Below the pieces are notes generated by a model. It ran no database searches, was not told the DNA's origin, and saw nothing but the letters and a program-made list of their open reading frames with translations. Source: Albirhodobacter sp042466415 (lineage in GTDB: Bacteria > Pseudomonadota > Alphaproteobacteria > Rhodobacterales > Rhodobacteraceae). From it: 64,000 nucleotides of DNA. Position numbers and translations under genes: made by a program. This document shows positions 52,072 to 60,542 of this stretch, piece after piece (the stretch's first letter is position 1; each line of letters begins with the position of its first letter). Where the stretch lies: positions 2,232,001 to 2,296,000 of the forward strand of contig NZ_JAXHCH010000002.1 of the NCBI RefSeq assembly GCF_042466415.1. Reading direction: 5' to 3'.

Positions 52072-53355
52072 TTATCCGTTCATTGAGTCGAAGAACTCGC
52101 CATTGGTCTTGGTCTGTTTGAGCTTCGAAATCAGGAACTCGATAGCGTCTGTCGTCCCCATCGGGTTGAGAATACGACGCAGCAGATACGTCTTTTGCAG
52201 GTCCTTCTGCTCAACCAATAGATCTTCTTTCCGCGTTCCGGACTTAAGAATATCCATCGCAGGGAAGACTCGTTTATCAGCAACCTTACGATCCAAGACA
52301 ATCTCGGAGTTACCCGTACCTTTGAATTCTTCGAAGATAACTTCATCCATCCGCGAGCCAGTATCGATCAAAGCCGTCGCGATGATCGTCAGCGAGCCGC
52401 CCTCCTCGATATTCCGCGCCGCACCAAAGAACCGCTTTGGACGTTGAAGGGCATTCGCATCGACACCACCCGTCAAAACCTTACCTGACGATGGGACAAC
52501 GGTGTTGAAAGCGCGGCCAAGACGCGTAATCGAGTCGAGCAAGATCACCACATCGCGCTTGTGCTCGACGAGCCGCTTCGCCTTTTCGATAACCATCTCT
52601 GCGACCGCAACGTGGCGCGTTGCCGGTTCATCGAACGTGGAGGACACAACTTCACCCTTCACCGAACGCTGCATATCTGTAACTTCTTCTGGGCGTTCAT
52701 CGATCAACAATACGATCAGATAACACTCAGGGTGATTTTGTGCGATGGAATGCGCAATATTCTGAAGCAGAACGGTTTTACCCGTCCGCGGAGGCGCCAC
52801 GATCAGCGACCGCTGACCTTTACCAATGGGCGAGACAAGATCAATGATCCGAGCCGAACGATCTTTGATCGTCGGATCCTCGATCTCCATTTTGAGACGT
52901 TCATCGGGATAAAGCGGCGTGAGGTTATCGAAAGCAACCTTATGGCGTGCCCGCTCAGGATCTTGGAAGTTGATCTGCTCAACCGTGGTCAACGCGAAGT
53001 AACGCTCATTCTCGCCAGGCGCACGGATCACACCAGAAACGGTATCGCCCGTACGCAAGGAATGCTGACGGATCATGTCAGGCGAGACATAAATATCATC
53101 TGGACCCGGCAAATAGTTCGCTTCGGTGGAGCGCAAGAACCCGAATCCGTCCTGCAGAACCTCCAGAACGCCGTCGCCACCAATTTCCCAGTCCTCATCG
53201 GCATGCTCTTTGAGGATCGAGAACATCATCTCGCCTTTGCGCATCGTGGACGCGTTCTCGATTTCCCATTCCTCAGCCAGAGACAGCAGCTCCGCAGGGC
53301 TTTTTGCTTTCAAATCAGCGAGATTCAAACGCTCGGCGTTAATGGCAATGGTCAT
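52072..53355 (-). CDS. rho: transcription termination factor Rho
   Basis: A hexameric RNA helicase that ends transcription. The 427 residues have an N-terminal helical part, the RNA-binding OSB domain (GFGFLRSTEANYLPGPDDIY, about 70-89), Walker A PPRTGKTVL at 188-196, and the ILLDSITRLGRAFN and GGVDANALQRPKRFFGAARN motifs. ATG at 53355 has GGTGGA upstream. It is monocistronic-looking, 125 bases downstream of hemJ on the same strand. Confidence 0.98.
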   Translation of the reverse strand: MTIAINAERLNLADLKAKSPAELLSLAEEWEIENASTMRKGEMMFSILKEHADEDWEIGGDGVLEVLQDGFGFLRSTEANYLPGPDDIYVSPDMIRQHSLRTGDTVSGVIRAPGENERYFALTTVEQINFQDPERARHKVAFDNLTPLYPDERLKMEIEDPTIKDRSARIIDLVSPIGKGQRSLIVAPPRTGKTVLLQNIAHSIAQNHPECYLIVLLIDERPEEVTDMQRSVKGEVVSSTFDEPATRHVAVAEMVIEKAKRLVEHKRDVVILLDSITRLGRAFNTVVPSSGKVLTGGVDANALQRPKRFFGAARNIEEGGSLTIIATALIDTGSRMDEVIFEEFKGTGNSEIVLDRKVADKRVFPAMDILKSGTRKEDLLVEQKDLQKTYLLRRILNPMGTTDAIEFLISKLKQTKTNGEFFDSMNG

Positions 53356-53480
53356 GGGAAATCCACCATGTCGGGGCGCCGATCGAGGCGCGAGAAGATG
53401 TCAAAACGGAAAAACCTGACGGTCGGACGACCTAGGCTTAATCGGCAGATATCGACCTAGCTTGCCGGAGTCAACAAAAC

Positions 53481-53945
53481 TTAGAACTTCACGATCACCG
53501 ACAGCACGATCACAACCATCAAAACCGTCGGGATTTCATTCATCATCCGCCATTGGCGCCCCGTATAGGCATTCTGACCGGCAAGGAAGGCCTTCCGATT
53601 ACGGCCGAGCACCATGTGGAAAGCTGTCATCGCGATAACACTCACAGCCTTCGTCCAAGGCCAGACGGCCGTCCAATCGATGATCCCCGGCGTGGCAACA
53701 AGCGCAAGACCAGCCACCCAAGTCGCAATCATCGCGGGGTTCATAATGGCTTTCAGCAAAAGGCGTTCTTGTCGTTGAAACAGCAGATCCATTTCGCCGC
53801 CGGGTGTCACACCGGCCTTATTCAGTCCTTCGACATGGTAAACAAAAAGTCGGGGCAAATAGAACAAGCCAGCCATCCAAGCGATGACGGACATGACGTG
53901 GAACGACTTGATCCAAGGATAGGCGGAAAGCAGGAAATCGGTCAT
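53481..53945 (-). CDS. hemJ: protoporphyrinogen IX oxidase HemJ
   Basis: The membrane oxidase that converts protoporphyrinogen IX to protoporphyrin IX in most alphaproteobacteria. The 154 residues have four membrane helices, the conserved His16 in SFHVMSVIAWMAGLFYLPRL and the MLGRNRK-like loop VLGRNRKAFL. GGAGG precedes the ATG. The FAD-type HemY oxidase is not present in this window, making HemJ the likely enzyme. It flanks the probable replication origin. Confidence 0.93.
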   Translation of the reverse strand: MTDFLLSAYPWIKSFHVMSVIAWMAGLFYLPRLFVYHVEGLNKAGVTPGGEMDLLFQRQERLLLKAIMNPAMIATWVAGLALVATPGIIDWTAVWPWTKAVSVIAMTAFHMVLGRNRKAFLAGQNAYTGRQWRMMNEIPTVLMVVIVLSVIVKF

Positions 53946-54315
53946 GGGGTCCTCCGGCTACTGACCTCGACCTCTTAATAATAAAATAAGTATATTAAAA
54001 GATTGATGATTATGTAGGGCCTGTGGGTAATGTGGATTACTATTTCATCAACCAAATTGTACACAGGGCTCGGGCTGTGGGATAGTTCTGTGAGTAGTCG
54101 ATTTTGCGCCTATAAATAAGGCGAAAATCTGTCTTTGTTCTTCTGTGGATATCTTGCAGATTTCCGCCCCATCCGGAGTTATCCACAGAAGCCATTTGTC
54201 CTCTCCCACAGGTGGAAAATCGCCTGCGTTGCTTGACATAGTATGGGGATATCAGCGAACCCTCGGTTTCGGCACCAGTTGCCCCTAAATTTGAACAAGG
54301 TTTATCCACACACTC
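53946..54315. other. probable chromosomal replication origin (oriC)
   Basis: A 370-bp gene-free region between hemJ and maf, which diverge. It has two perfect DnaA boxes TTATCCACA (54179-54187 and 54302-54310) and three with a single mismatch on the other strand (TGTGGGTAA 54022-54030, TGTGGATTA 54031-54039, TGTGGATAT 54144-54152), plus a weaker one at 54057. An AT-only-like stretch at 53974-54000 is a plausible unwinding element. The maf-aroE-coaE-dnaQ side and the nearby parAB-parS cluster match known alphaproteobacterial origins. Absence of an IHF or CtrA site by eye leaves details open. Confidence 0.82.
53974..54000. other. AT-rich candidate DNA unwinding element
   Basis: The 27-base stretch has only one G or C among its bases, far below the surrounding composition. 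It lies at the hemJ side of the DnaA boxes, the nearest about 20 bases away, as expected for a melting site. Confidence 0.55.
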
Positions 54316-54912
54316 ATGCACAGCCTCATCCTCGCTTCTGCTTCCGAGATCCGCGCGCAACTTTTGCGCAATGCGGGCCTACAAACCGATGTACGACCTG
54401 CGCGCATCGACGAGGACATGATCCGCTTATCGCTTGAGGCGGAGGGCGCCTCGCCGCGAGATGTGGCCGATGCCTTGGCGGAAATGAAAGCTCAAAAAAT
54501 TTCGCTCAAAAACCCGGCAGATCTCGTCATCGGTGCGGATCAAGTACTTGCTTTAAAAGGGAAAATATTCTCAAAGCCGATCGATAAACCCCAAGCATGC
54601 GAGCAGCTTAAGGCGCTATCTGGGCAGATTCATCGCCTTTTGTCGGCAGTGGTGGTGTACCAAGATGGCAAGCCATTATGGCGCCATATTGGCGAGGTCC
54701 GCTTGCACATGCATCCGCTTTCTGAGCCGTTTATCGCTGAATATGTCGACCGAAACTGGGATAGCATCCGCTGGTCAGTTGGCGGTTACAAGCTTGAGGA
54801 AGAAGGTGTTCGTTTGTTCTCGAAGATCGAAGGAGACTACTTCTCGGTCCTAGGCCTACCGCTCACTGAATTCCTGAACTGGCTTCGCGCCCGTGGAGAT
54901 CTGACAACATGA
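54316..54912 (+). CDS. maf: Maf-family nucleotide pyrophosphatase
   Basis: A nucleoside triphosphate pyrophosphatase acting on dTTP/UTP or modified pyrimidines. The 198-residue protein starts MHSLILASASEIRAQLLRNA and has ADQVLALKGKIFSKP (the Asp/Gln and Lys active-site residues) and a C-terminal VRLFSKIEGDYFSVLGLPL. The usual SPRR after LASAS is SEIR here, a modest deviation. The start is immediately after the last DnaA box; transcription presumably begins inside the origin region. It overlaps aroE by four bases. Confidence 0.93.
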   Translation: MHSLILASASEIRAQLLRNAGLQTDVRPARIDEDMIRLSLEAEGASPRDVADALAEMKAQKISLKNPADLVIGADQVLALKGKIFSKPIDKPQACEQLKALSGQIHRLLSAVVVYQDGKPLWRHIGEVRLHMHPLSEPFIAEYVDRNWDSIRWSVGGYKLEEEGVRLFSKIEGDYFSVLGLPLTEFLNWLRARGDLTT

Positions 54913-55745
54913 AATCAAATCGTATTCCTCTCGCTGGCGTTATCGGATCACCCATCCACCATTCCCGTTCGCCCATCTTACAACGCCATTGGCTGCAAGA
55001 GTATGGGATTAAAGGATATTATATCCCTATGGATATTGATCCTGCGGATCTTGCAGATGTGTTGAAAACTCTCCCTAAGGCGGGCTTCGTCGGGCTTAAC
55101 GTTACGTTGCCGCATAAAGAGGCCGTATTGGCGCTCGCGGATGTGGTAACCGATCGCGCAGCGGTGATTGGCGCGGCGAACACCCTGACGTTTCTACCCG
55201 ATGGGCGCATGCAGGCGGATAACACCGATGGATACGGCTTTATCGCCAATATTCAGCAATATGCCCCTAAATGGGACCCAAAAACGGGCCCTGCGGCCAT
55301 CTTCGGAGCGGGCGGCGCTTCGCGCGCGGTGATCTCGTCGCTGATCGAGTTAGGCGCTCCCGAAATTCGCCTCGCAAACCGCTCACGTGCCCGCGCTACA
55401 GCACTCCAAGCTGAATTCGGTAGCACGCTCACCGTCTACGATTGGGATAACGCTGGTGATATGCTGGAGGGCGCTACGACGGTCGTGAACACGACATCGC
55501 TTGGCATGGCGGGCAAGGACCCTTTTGACGTGCCGCTTGACGCGCTGAGCCCGTCCGCGACTGTGTGTGACATCGTTTATACGCCATTGCGGACGCCCTT
55601 CTTGGTTGAGGCCGAAAAGCGCGGTTGCTTGATCGTCGATGGCTTGGGGATGCTCCTGCATCAAGCAACCCCCGGGTTTGAGCGTTGGTTTGGCAAGCGC
55701 CCTGACGTCACAGAGGCGCTGCGCGACGTTGTCTTGAGCGCATAG
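54909..55745 (+). CDS. aroE: shikimate dehydrogenase
   Basis: Reduces 3-dehydroshikimate with NADPH in the aromatic amino acid pathway. The 278 residues include the shikimate-binding GVIGSPIHHSRSPILQRHWL, NVTLPHKEAVL with the catalytic Lys, NTDGYGF with Asp, the nucleotide site IFGAGGASRAVISSL and VNTTSLGMAGKDPFDVPL. The start overlaps maf as ATGA. coaE begins two bases after its stop. Confidence 0.97.
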   Translation: MKSNRIPLAGVIGSPIHHSRSPILQRHWLQEYGIKGYYIPMDIDPADLADVLKTLPKAGFVGLNVTLPHKEAVLALADVVTDRAAVIGAANTLTFLPDGRMQADNTDGYGFIANIQQYAPKWDPKTGPAAIFGAGGASRAVISSLIELGAPEIRLANRSRARATALQAEFGSTLTVYDWDNAGDMLEGATTVVNTTSLGMAGKDPFDVPLDALSPSATVCDIVYTPLRTPFLVEAEKRGCLIVDGLGMLLHQATPGFERWFGKRPDVTEALRDVVLSA

Positions 55746-55747
55746 CT

Positions 55748-56344
55748 ATGCCGCCATTTATCCTTGGATTGACCGGCTCGATCGGAATGGGGAAGTCGAC
55801 GACCGCCCGAATGTTCGTTGAGGAGGGCATTCCCGTATGGGATGCGGACGCGGCCGTGCACCGCCTCTATGCCGCTGGGGGCGACGCCGTGCCCTTGATC
55901 GCTGCCTGCTTCCCTGAGGCGGTTGCGGCAGGAGCGGTTGACCGTACGGCGCTCAAGCGGATCATCGCGTCCGACAAAACGGCTCTAACCCGCCTCGAAG
56001 CGATCGTTCACCCGCTTACAACCGCGCTCAGGTCTGCGTTCTTGACAGAGCATCGCGCCGCGCCGATCGTCCTATTGGATATCCCGCTCCTTTTTGAGAC
56101 TGGGGCCGAACAGATGGTCGATGCGGTGTTGGTTGTCACTGCGCCGGCGAGTGTCCAGCGTCTCCGCGTTCTCGAACGAGCTGGTATGTCAGAGGCACAG
56201 CTTGATTTCATCTTATCGCGCCAAATTTCCGACGAAGATAAGCGCCGCCGCGCAGATTATATTATCGAGACGGTCGACCTTGAAGCCACCCGCCATGCCG
56301 TGCGACACCTGATCCAAGAGCTAAGGGAAAAACGGAATGCGTGA
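55748..56344 (+). CDS. coaE: dephospho-CoA kinase
   Basis: Catalyses the last step of coenzyme A synthesis. The 198-residue P-loop kinase has GLTGSIGMGKSTTAR at 7-21, the WDADAAVHRLY segment and LLDIPLLFETGAE. ATG 55748 follows the aroE stop at once; its end overlaps dnaQ by eight bases. maf-aroE-coaE-dnaQ is the standard origin-side operon in alphaproteobacteria. Confidence 0.97.
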   Translation: MPPFILGLTGSIGMGKSTTARMFVEEGIPVWDADAAVHRLYAAGGDAVPLIAACFPEAVAAGAVDRTALKRIIASDKTALTRLEAIVHPLTTALRSAFLTEHRAAPIVLLDIPLLFETGAEQMVDAVLVVTAPASVQRLRVLERAGMSEAQLDFILSRQISDEDKRRRADYIIETVDLEATRHAVRHLIQELREKRNA

Positions 56345-57035
56345 GATCGTTCTAGATACCGAGACGACAGGTTTTGAACCCTCCGAAGGCCACCGGATCG
56401 TTGAGATTGGGGCGGTTGAGCTGCTCAATCACATGCCAACAGGTAAGACCTATCACCAGTATATCAATCCCGAGCGCGATATGCCCGTGGATGCTTTCAA
56501 TGTTCACGGCATTTCCGAAGAATTTCTGGCGGATAAGCCGAAATTCGCAGCTGTTGGGCAGGAATTTCTCGATTTTATCGGTCTCGATGCCAAGCTCGTG
56601 ATCCACAACGCCGCGTTTGACATGAAATTCCTGAATTTCGAGCTGCAAAAGGCAGGTCTTGCAAAAATACCGAATGACCGCGCGGTTGATACGCTCATGA
56701 TCGCGCGCCGTAAGTTCCCGGGCTCTCCCGCATCGCTTGACGCGCTCTGCCGTCGGTTCAACATCGATAACTCGTCGCGCACTTTGCACGGAGCACTGCT
56801 CGATTCCGAGATCCTTGCAGAAGTCTATTTGGAACTGATTGGTGGCCGTCAGCCTGATTTCGGGCTTTCCAACGCGCCCGCGCAGAAAAAAACGGCCATG
56901 CAGATCGACACTGCATGGCGGCCAACTCCGCGTCCGACGCCGTTGCCCTCTCGATTGACCGAGGAGGAGCGCTCCGCCCATGGTGACTTGGTAGCCAAGA
57001 TGGGCGAAGCGGCGATTTGGCTGAAATACTCCTGA
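56337..57035 (+). CDS. dnaQ: DNA polymerase III epsilon subunit (proofreading exonuclease)
   Basis: The 3'-5' exonuclease of the replicase. The 232 residues contain the DEDDh motifs: LDTETTGFEP with D7 and E9, NAAFDMKFL with the second Asp, and HGALLDSEILAEVY with the His and last Asp. A Pro-rich C-terminal tail (about 180-232) probably contacts the alpha subunit. ATG 56337 lies inside coaE. Its stop codon is directly next to the xylA stop on the other strand. Confidence 0.97.
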   Translation: MREIVLDTETTGFEPSEGHRIVEIGAVELLNHMPTGKTYHQYINPERDMPVDAFNVHGISEEFLADKPKFAAVGQEFLDFIGLDAKLVIHNAAFDMKFLNFELQKAGLAKIPNDRAVDTLMIARRKFPGSPASLDALCRRFNIDNSSRTLHGALLDSEILAEVYLELIGGRQPDFGLSNAPAQKKTAMQIDTAWRPTPRPTPLPSRLTEEERSAHGDLVAKMGEAAIWLKYS

Positions 57036-58340
57036 TCAGACGAACCTGTTCCAGAGGTTTTCAAGCCGCTCTTGCCGACCGGAGCGAGGCTTCGGGTTGA
57101 TGCCCTTAGCCGCGACCGTAGCCGCGATGCTTTCAAGGTCGGAGCCAAGCATCGCCTTCGCATCGGCTGTCTCCCAACCTGCATAGCGTGTATCCCGCGC
57201 CGCTTCCAAACCCCCGTCTTCCAACAACGCCGCAGCTGATTTAAGCGCGCGCGCGCAGGTATCCATCGCGCCGACATGAGCAAGGATGAGATCCTCTGGA
57301 TCAATCGATTGACGACGTACCTTGGCGTCGAAATTGGTGCCGCCGCTGGTAAAGCCACCCCCGCGCAGGATCTCGTAATACGCTTTCGCCATTTCCGGAA
57401 CATTGTCTGGGAATTGGTCAGTATCCCAACCAGACTGGTAATCGTTGCGGTTCATGTCGATCGATCCGAAAATGCCTAGGGAATTTGCCATAGCGATTTC
57501 GTGTTCGAAGCTATGTCCGGCAAGGATTGCGTGGCCTTGTTCGATGTTGACCTTGACCTCGTTTTCCAAGCCAAAACGCTTGAGGAAGCCGTAAACCGTA
57601 GCCACATCGTAGTCATATTGATGTTTCATCGGCTCTTGCGGCTTTGGTTCGATCAAAATCGCCCCTTTAAAGCCCTTCTTGTGTTTGTAATCGACAACCA
57701 TGGATAGAAAGCGCGCCATATTATCGGCTTCGCGCGTCAAATCAGTATTCAAGAGCGTCTCGTAACCCTCACGACCGCCCCAAAGAACATAGTTCTCACC
57801 GCCAAGCTTCATGGTCGCATCCATGCATGTCTTCACGGTTGCAGCCGAGAATGCGAATACATCGGGATCAGGGTTGGTTGCGGCGCCGGACATGAAGCGT
57901 TCGTGCGAGAACAGATTCGCCGTGCCCCAAAGCAGTTTCGTAGAACCGCCCTGCATTTTCTCGCCAATGTAATCAACGATTTCCTCAAGATTGCGCGTGT
58001 TCTCGGCGAAATCATTCCCGTCGGGGCGGATATCAACATCGTGGAAGCAGAAATAGGGCGCCTGCAAGATATCGAACATTTCGAATGCGACATCCGCTTT
58101 CAGCTTCGCCAGATCGAGGCTATCTCCGAACCACGGGCGATCGAATGTTTGCCCACCGAAGGGATCACCACCGGGCCACGCAAAGCTGTGCCAATAGGCC
58201 ACGGCGAACCGAAGGTGGTCCTTCATCGACTTCCCCTGGACGATTTCTTCGGGATTGTAGTGGCGGAAAGCAAATTCGTTGGTGCTCTGGGCACCTTCAA
58301 AGCAAATTTGCGGAATGTCTTTGAAGAAGGTCGTCATCAT
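57036..58340 (-). CDS. xylA: xylose isomerase
   Basis: Converts D-xylose to D-xylulose. The 434-residue protein has the family start FFKDIPQICFEGAQSTNEFAFRHYNPEE in outline, the catalytic histidine region AYWHSFAWPGGDPFGGQTF, LWGGREGYETLLNTD, and the metal ligands in IEPKPQEPMKHQYDYDVAT and HAGHSFEHEIAMAN-like AGHSFEHEIAMANSLG. Start ATG overlaps the xylB stop. It is the final gene of xylFHGBA. Confidence 0.97.
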   Translation of the reverse strand: MMTTFFKDIPQICFEGAQSTNEFAFRHYNPEEIVQGKSMKDHLRFAVAYWHSFAWPGGDPFGGQTFDRPWFGDSLDLAKLKADVAFEMFDILQAPYFCFHDVDIRPDGNDFAENTRNLEEIVDYIGEKMQGGSTKLLWGTANLFSHERFMSGAATNPDPDVFAFSAATVKTCMDATMKLGGENYVLWGGREGYETLLNTDLTREADNMARFLSMVVDYKHKKGFKGAILIEPKPQEPMKHQYDYDVATVYGFLKRFGLENEVKVNIEQGHAILAGHSFEHEIAMANSLGIFGSIDMNRNDYQSGWDTDQFPDNVPEMAKAYYEILRGGGFTSGGTNFDAKVRRQSIDPEDLILAHVGAMDTCARALKSAAALLEDGGLEAARDTRYAGWETADAKAMLGSDLESIAATVAAKGINPKPRSGRQERLENLWNRFV

Positions 58341-59770
58341 AGTCCCCGAATAGCTTGGGCTGCCGCTTTATACTGCGCGAAGCCCTCGTTGAATGAAGAA
58401 GTGAGCGCCGAAACAGGCTCTATTACTGATGAAATTACAGGTTTTTGAGCGAGCTCAGCACCGCCCCCCGAGGCGGCCATCTGCGCGAGACGCGCCGCAC
58501 CAAAAGCACCGCCGAAATCGCCAGCAACAGGAAGCGACACCGGCGTGTCGAGTGCAGTCGCGATCGCCTCAACCCAGTAGCGCGACCTTGCACCGCCGCC
58601 CGCCGCGATCAATGTGTCAATCTTGGTTCCGGTTTTCGCTAATGCGTCCCGACAATCTCTTAAGGCGAAGGTGACGCCCTCCAAGACCGCGCGGGTCATC
58701 GCATCCGTGTCCGTCGCATGCTCCAACCCGACAAACGCCCCGCGGATCGCGGAATCGTTTAACGGTGTGCGCTCTCCGCCGAGGTAAGGTAAAAACCTCG
58801 TTTTCGTCGGCGCCTGCAAACCGCCGAGACCTTGCGTAAGCGACGCCGCATCCCGACCGGCGATCCGCGCGAACCAATTTAACGCATCGGTTGCGGCCAA
58901 GATAACGCCCATCTGATGCCATGTGTTGGGAAGCGCATGACAGAACGTGTGCACTGCGGTCGCCGGATCGGGTTGATAGCCATCATTTGCGGCAAACAGG
59001 ACGCCTGAGGTTCCCAAGGACACGAACGCCTCTCCTGCGCGAACCACGCCGAGCCCAATTCCCGCAGCCGCGTTATCACCCGCACCGCCTGCGATAATCA
59101 CATCTCGTGGCAAGCCAAAACGCGCGGCAATCGCGGGCCGGACATTGGCAGAGATTTCTGAGCCTTCCACCAGACGCGGCATCTGATCCCGCCGCATGTG
59201 CGACGCTTTCAGCAAGGTATCGGACCAATCGCGCGCGCCAACATCCAGCCAGCTTGTGCCCGCCGCATCGGACATTTCCGCAACATGCTCACCCGATAAC
59301 CAGAACCGCAGATAGTCCTTGGGCAACAGCACTTTCGCAACTTTTTCGAAGATCTCGGGCTCGTGCTTTTCGATCCAAAGAAGCTTCGGCGCCGTGAAGC
59401 CGGGGAAAACGATATTTCCGGAAATTTCCCTAAATTCAGGGTCTCCATCTAGGTCCGCGGCTTCAACATGTGAGCGGGTGTCGTTCCAAAGAATACAGGG
59501 ACGAAGAACGTCGTCTGAAGCCGAAAGAAGTGTCGCGCCGTGCATTTGCCCCGAGAGTCCGATGGCGCGCACATCGCCAAGCCCGTGCTCTCCCAGTGCG
59601 GCAAGGACGGACTCCGCCGCCCCCACCCAATCGGCGGGATTTTGTTCCGACCAGCCATCGAAAGGGCGCGAGACGGTCAGAGGCGATGTCGCCTCCGCCA
59701 CCACATTTTGATCGGAATCCATCAAGACACCTTTGATGCCCGATGTCCCCATATCCAAACCGATAAACAT
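58337..59770 (-). CDS. xylB: xylulokinase
   Basis: Phosphorylates D-xylulose to xylulose 5-phosphate, which enters the pentose phosphate pathway. The 477-residue FGGY kinase starts MFIGLDMGTSGIKGVLMDSD, has WSEQNPADWV, GLSGQMHGATLL and the second-domain GGAGDNAAAGIG-type glycine motifs (IIAGGAGDNAAAGIGLGVV). ATG at 59770 overlaps the xylG stop by one base (TGATG); GGGAAAG lies upstream. The genes xylG, xylB and xylA are all coupled. Confidence 0.95.
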   Translation of the reverse strand: MFIGLDMGTSGIKGVLMDSDQNVVAEATSPLTVSRPFDGWSEQNPADWVGAAESVLAALGEHGLGDVRAIGLSGQMHGATLLSASDDVLRPCILWNDTRSHVEAADLDGDPEFREISGNIVFPGFTAPKLLWIEKHEPEIFEKVAKVLLPKDYLRFWLSGEHVAEMSDAAGTSWLDVGARDWSDTLLKASHMRRDQMPRLVEGSEISANVRPAIAARFGLPRDVIIAGGAGDNAAAGIGLGVVRAGEAFVSLGTSGVLFAANDGYQPDPATAVHTFCHALPNTWHQMGVILAATDALNWFARIAGRDAASLTQGLGGLQAPTKTRFLPYLGGERTPLNDSAIRGAFVGLEHATDTDAMTRAVLEGVTFALRDCRDALAKTGTKIDTLIAAGGGARSRYWVEAIATALDTPVSLPVAGDFGGAFGAARLAQMAASGGGAELAQKPVISSVIEPVSALTSSFNEGFAQYKAAAQAIRGL

Positions 59771-60531
59771 CAAGCTTTCCCAGCAGGCTTCTTGCCCAGA
59801 ATGATCATTCCCAGAATATCCTCGTCGGTGACTTCGTTGACATTCACGGTGCCGACAAGCTCTCCGTTCTTCATCACGCTCGCCCGATCACAAAGGTTCA
59901 TCACCGCGTGAATATCGTGCTCGATCAAGAAGATACCTAGACCTTGCGATTTCAGCTCTTGGATGAGTTCGGCCACCATTTGGGTTTCTTGCGGACCCAA
60001 AGCGGCGGTCGGTTCATCCATGATCAGGATTTTGGCGTTGAAATAGACCGCGCGTGCAATGGCGACCGATTGGCGCTGACCGCCCGAAAGCGATGAGACC
60101 GGCGCGTTGAATTTACGGAAATTCGGATTGAGGCGCGCCATGATCTTGCGCGTTTCGGCCTCCATCCGGGCATCATCAACAAAGCCCGCGCGCGACACCA
60201 ATTCGCGTCCCAAAAATAGATTGGATGCAGCATCCAGATTGTCTGCGAGCGCAAGCGTCTGGTAAATCGTCTCGATGTTATAGCTGCGCGCGTCACGTGG
60301 ATTGCGGATCTCGGCCTTTTCACCGTTGATGAAAATCTCGCCAGAATCCATGCCATATGCGCCCGAGAGGCATTTGATCAACGTGGATTTGCCCGCGCCA
60401 TTATGCCCCAGAAGCCCGACAACTTCACCGGGGTAGAGATCGATTGAGACCTTATCAACCGCTTTAATCCCGCCGAACGAAATCGAGATGTCCTTCATCT
60501 CGACGAGCGGAGCGCCCTTTTGCTGTGTCAT
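59770..60531 (-). CDS. sugar ABC transporter ATPase, single-domain XylG-like
   Basis: The ATPase of a sugar importer, probably for xylose. At 253 residues it has only one ABC domain, with Walker A GHNGAGKSTL at 42-51, signature LSGGQRQSVAIAR, and Walker B ILIMDEPTAALGP; E. coli XylG is a fused pair of about 510. Alphaproteobacterial sugar ATPases such as FrcA have this short form, so it likely functions as a homodimer. ATG 60531 has AAAGGG eight bases upstream; a GTG at 60546 overlaps the permease stop. Between xylH and xylB. Confidence 0.9.
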   Translation of the reverse strand: MTQQKGAPLVEMKDISISFGGIKAVDKVSIDLYPGEVVGLLGHNGAGKSTLIKCLSGAYGMDSGEIFINGEKAEIRNPRDARSYNIETIYQTLALADNLDAASNLFLGRELVSRAGFVDDARMEAETRKIMARLNPNFRKFNAPVSSLSGGQRQSVAIARAVYFNAKILIMDEPTAALGPQETQMVAELIQELKSQGLGIFLIEHDIHAVMNLCDRASVMKNGELVGTVNVNEVTDEDILGMIILGKKPAGKA

Positions 60532-60542
60532 GTCAGGCCCTT

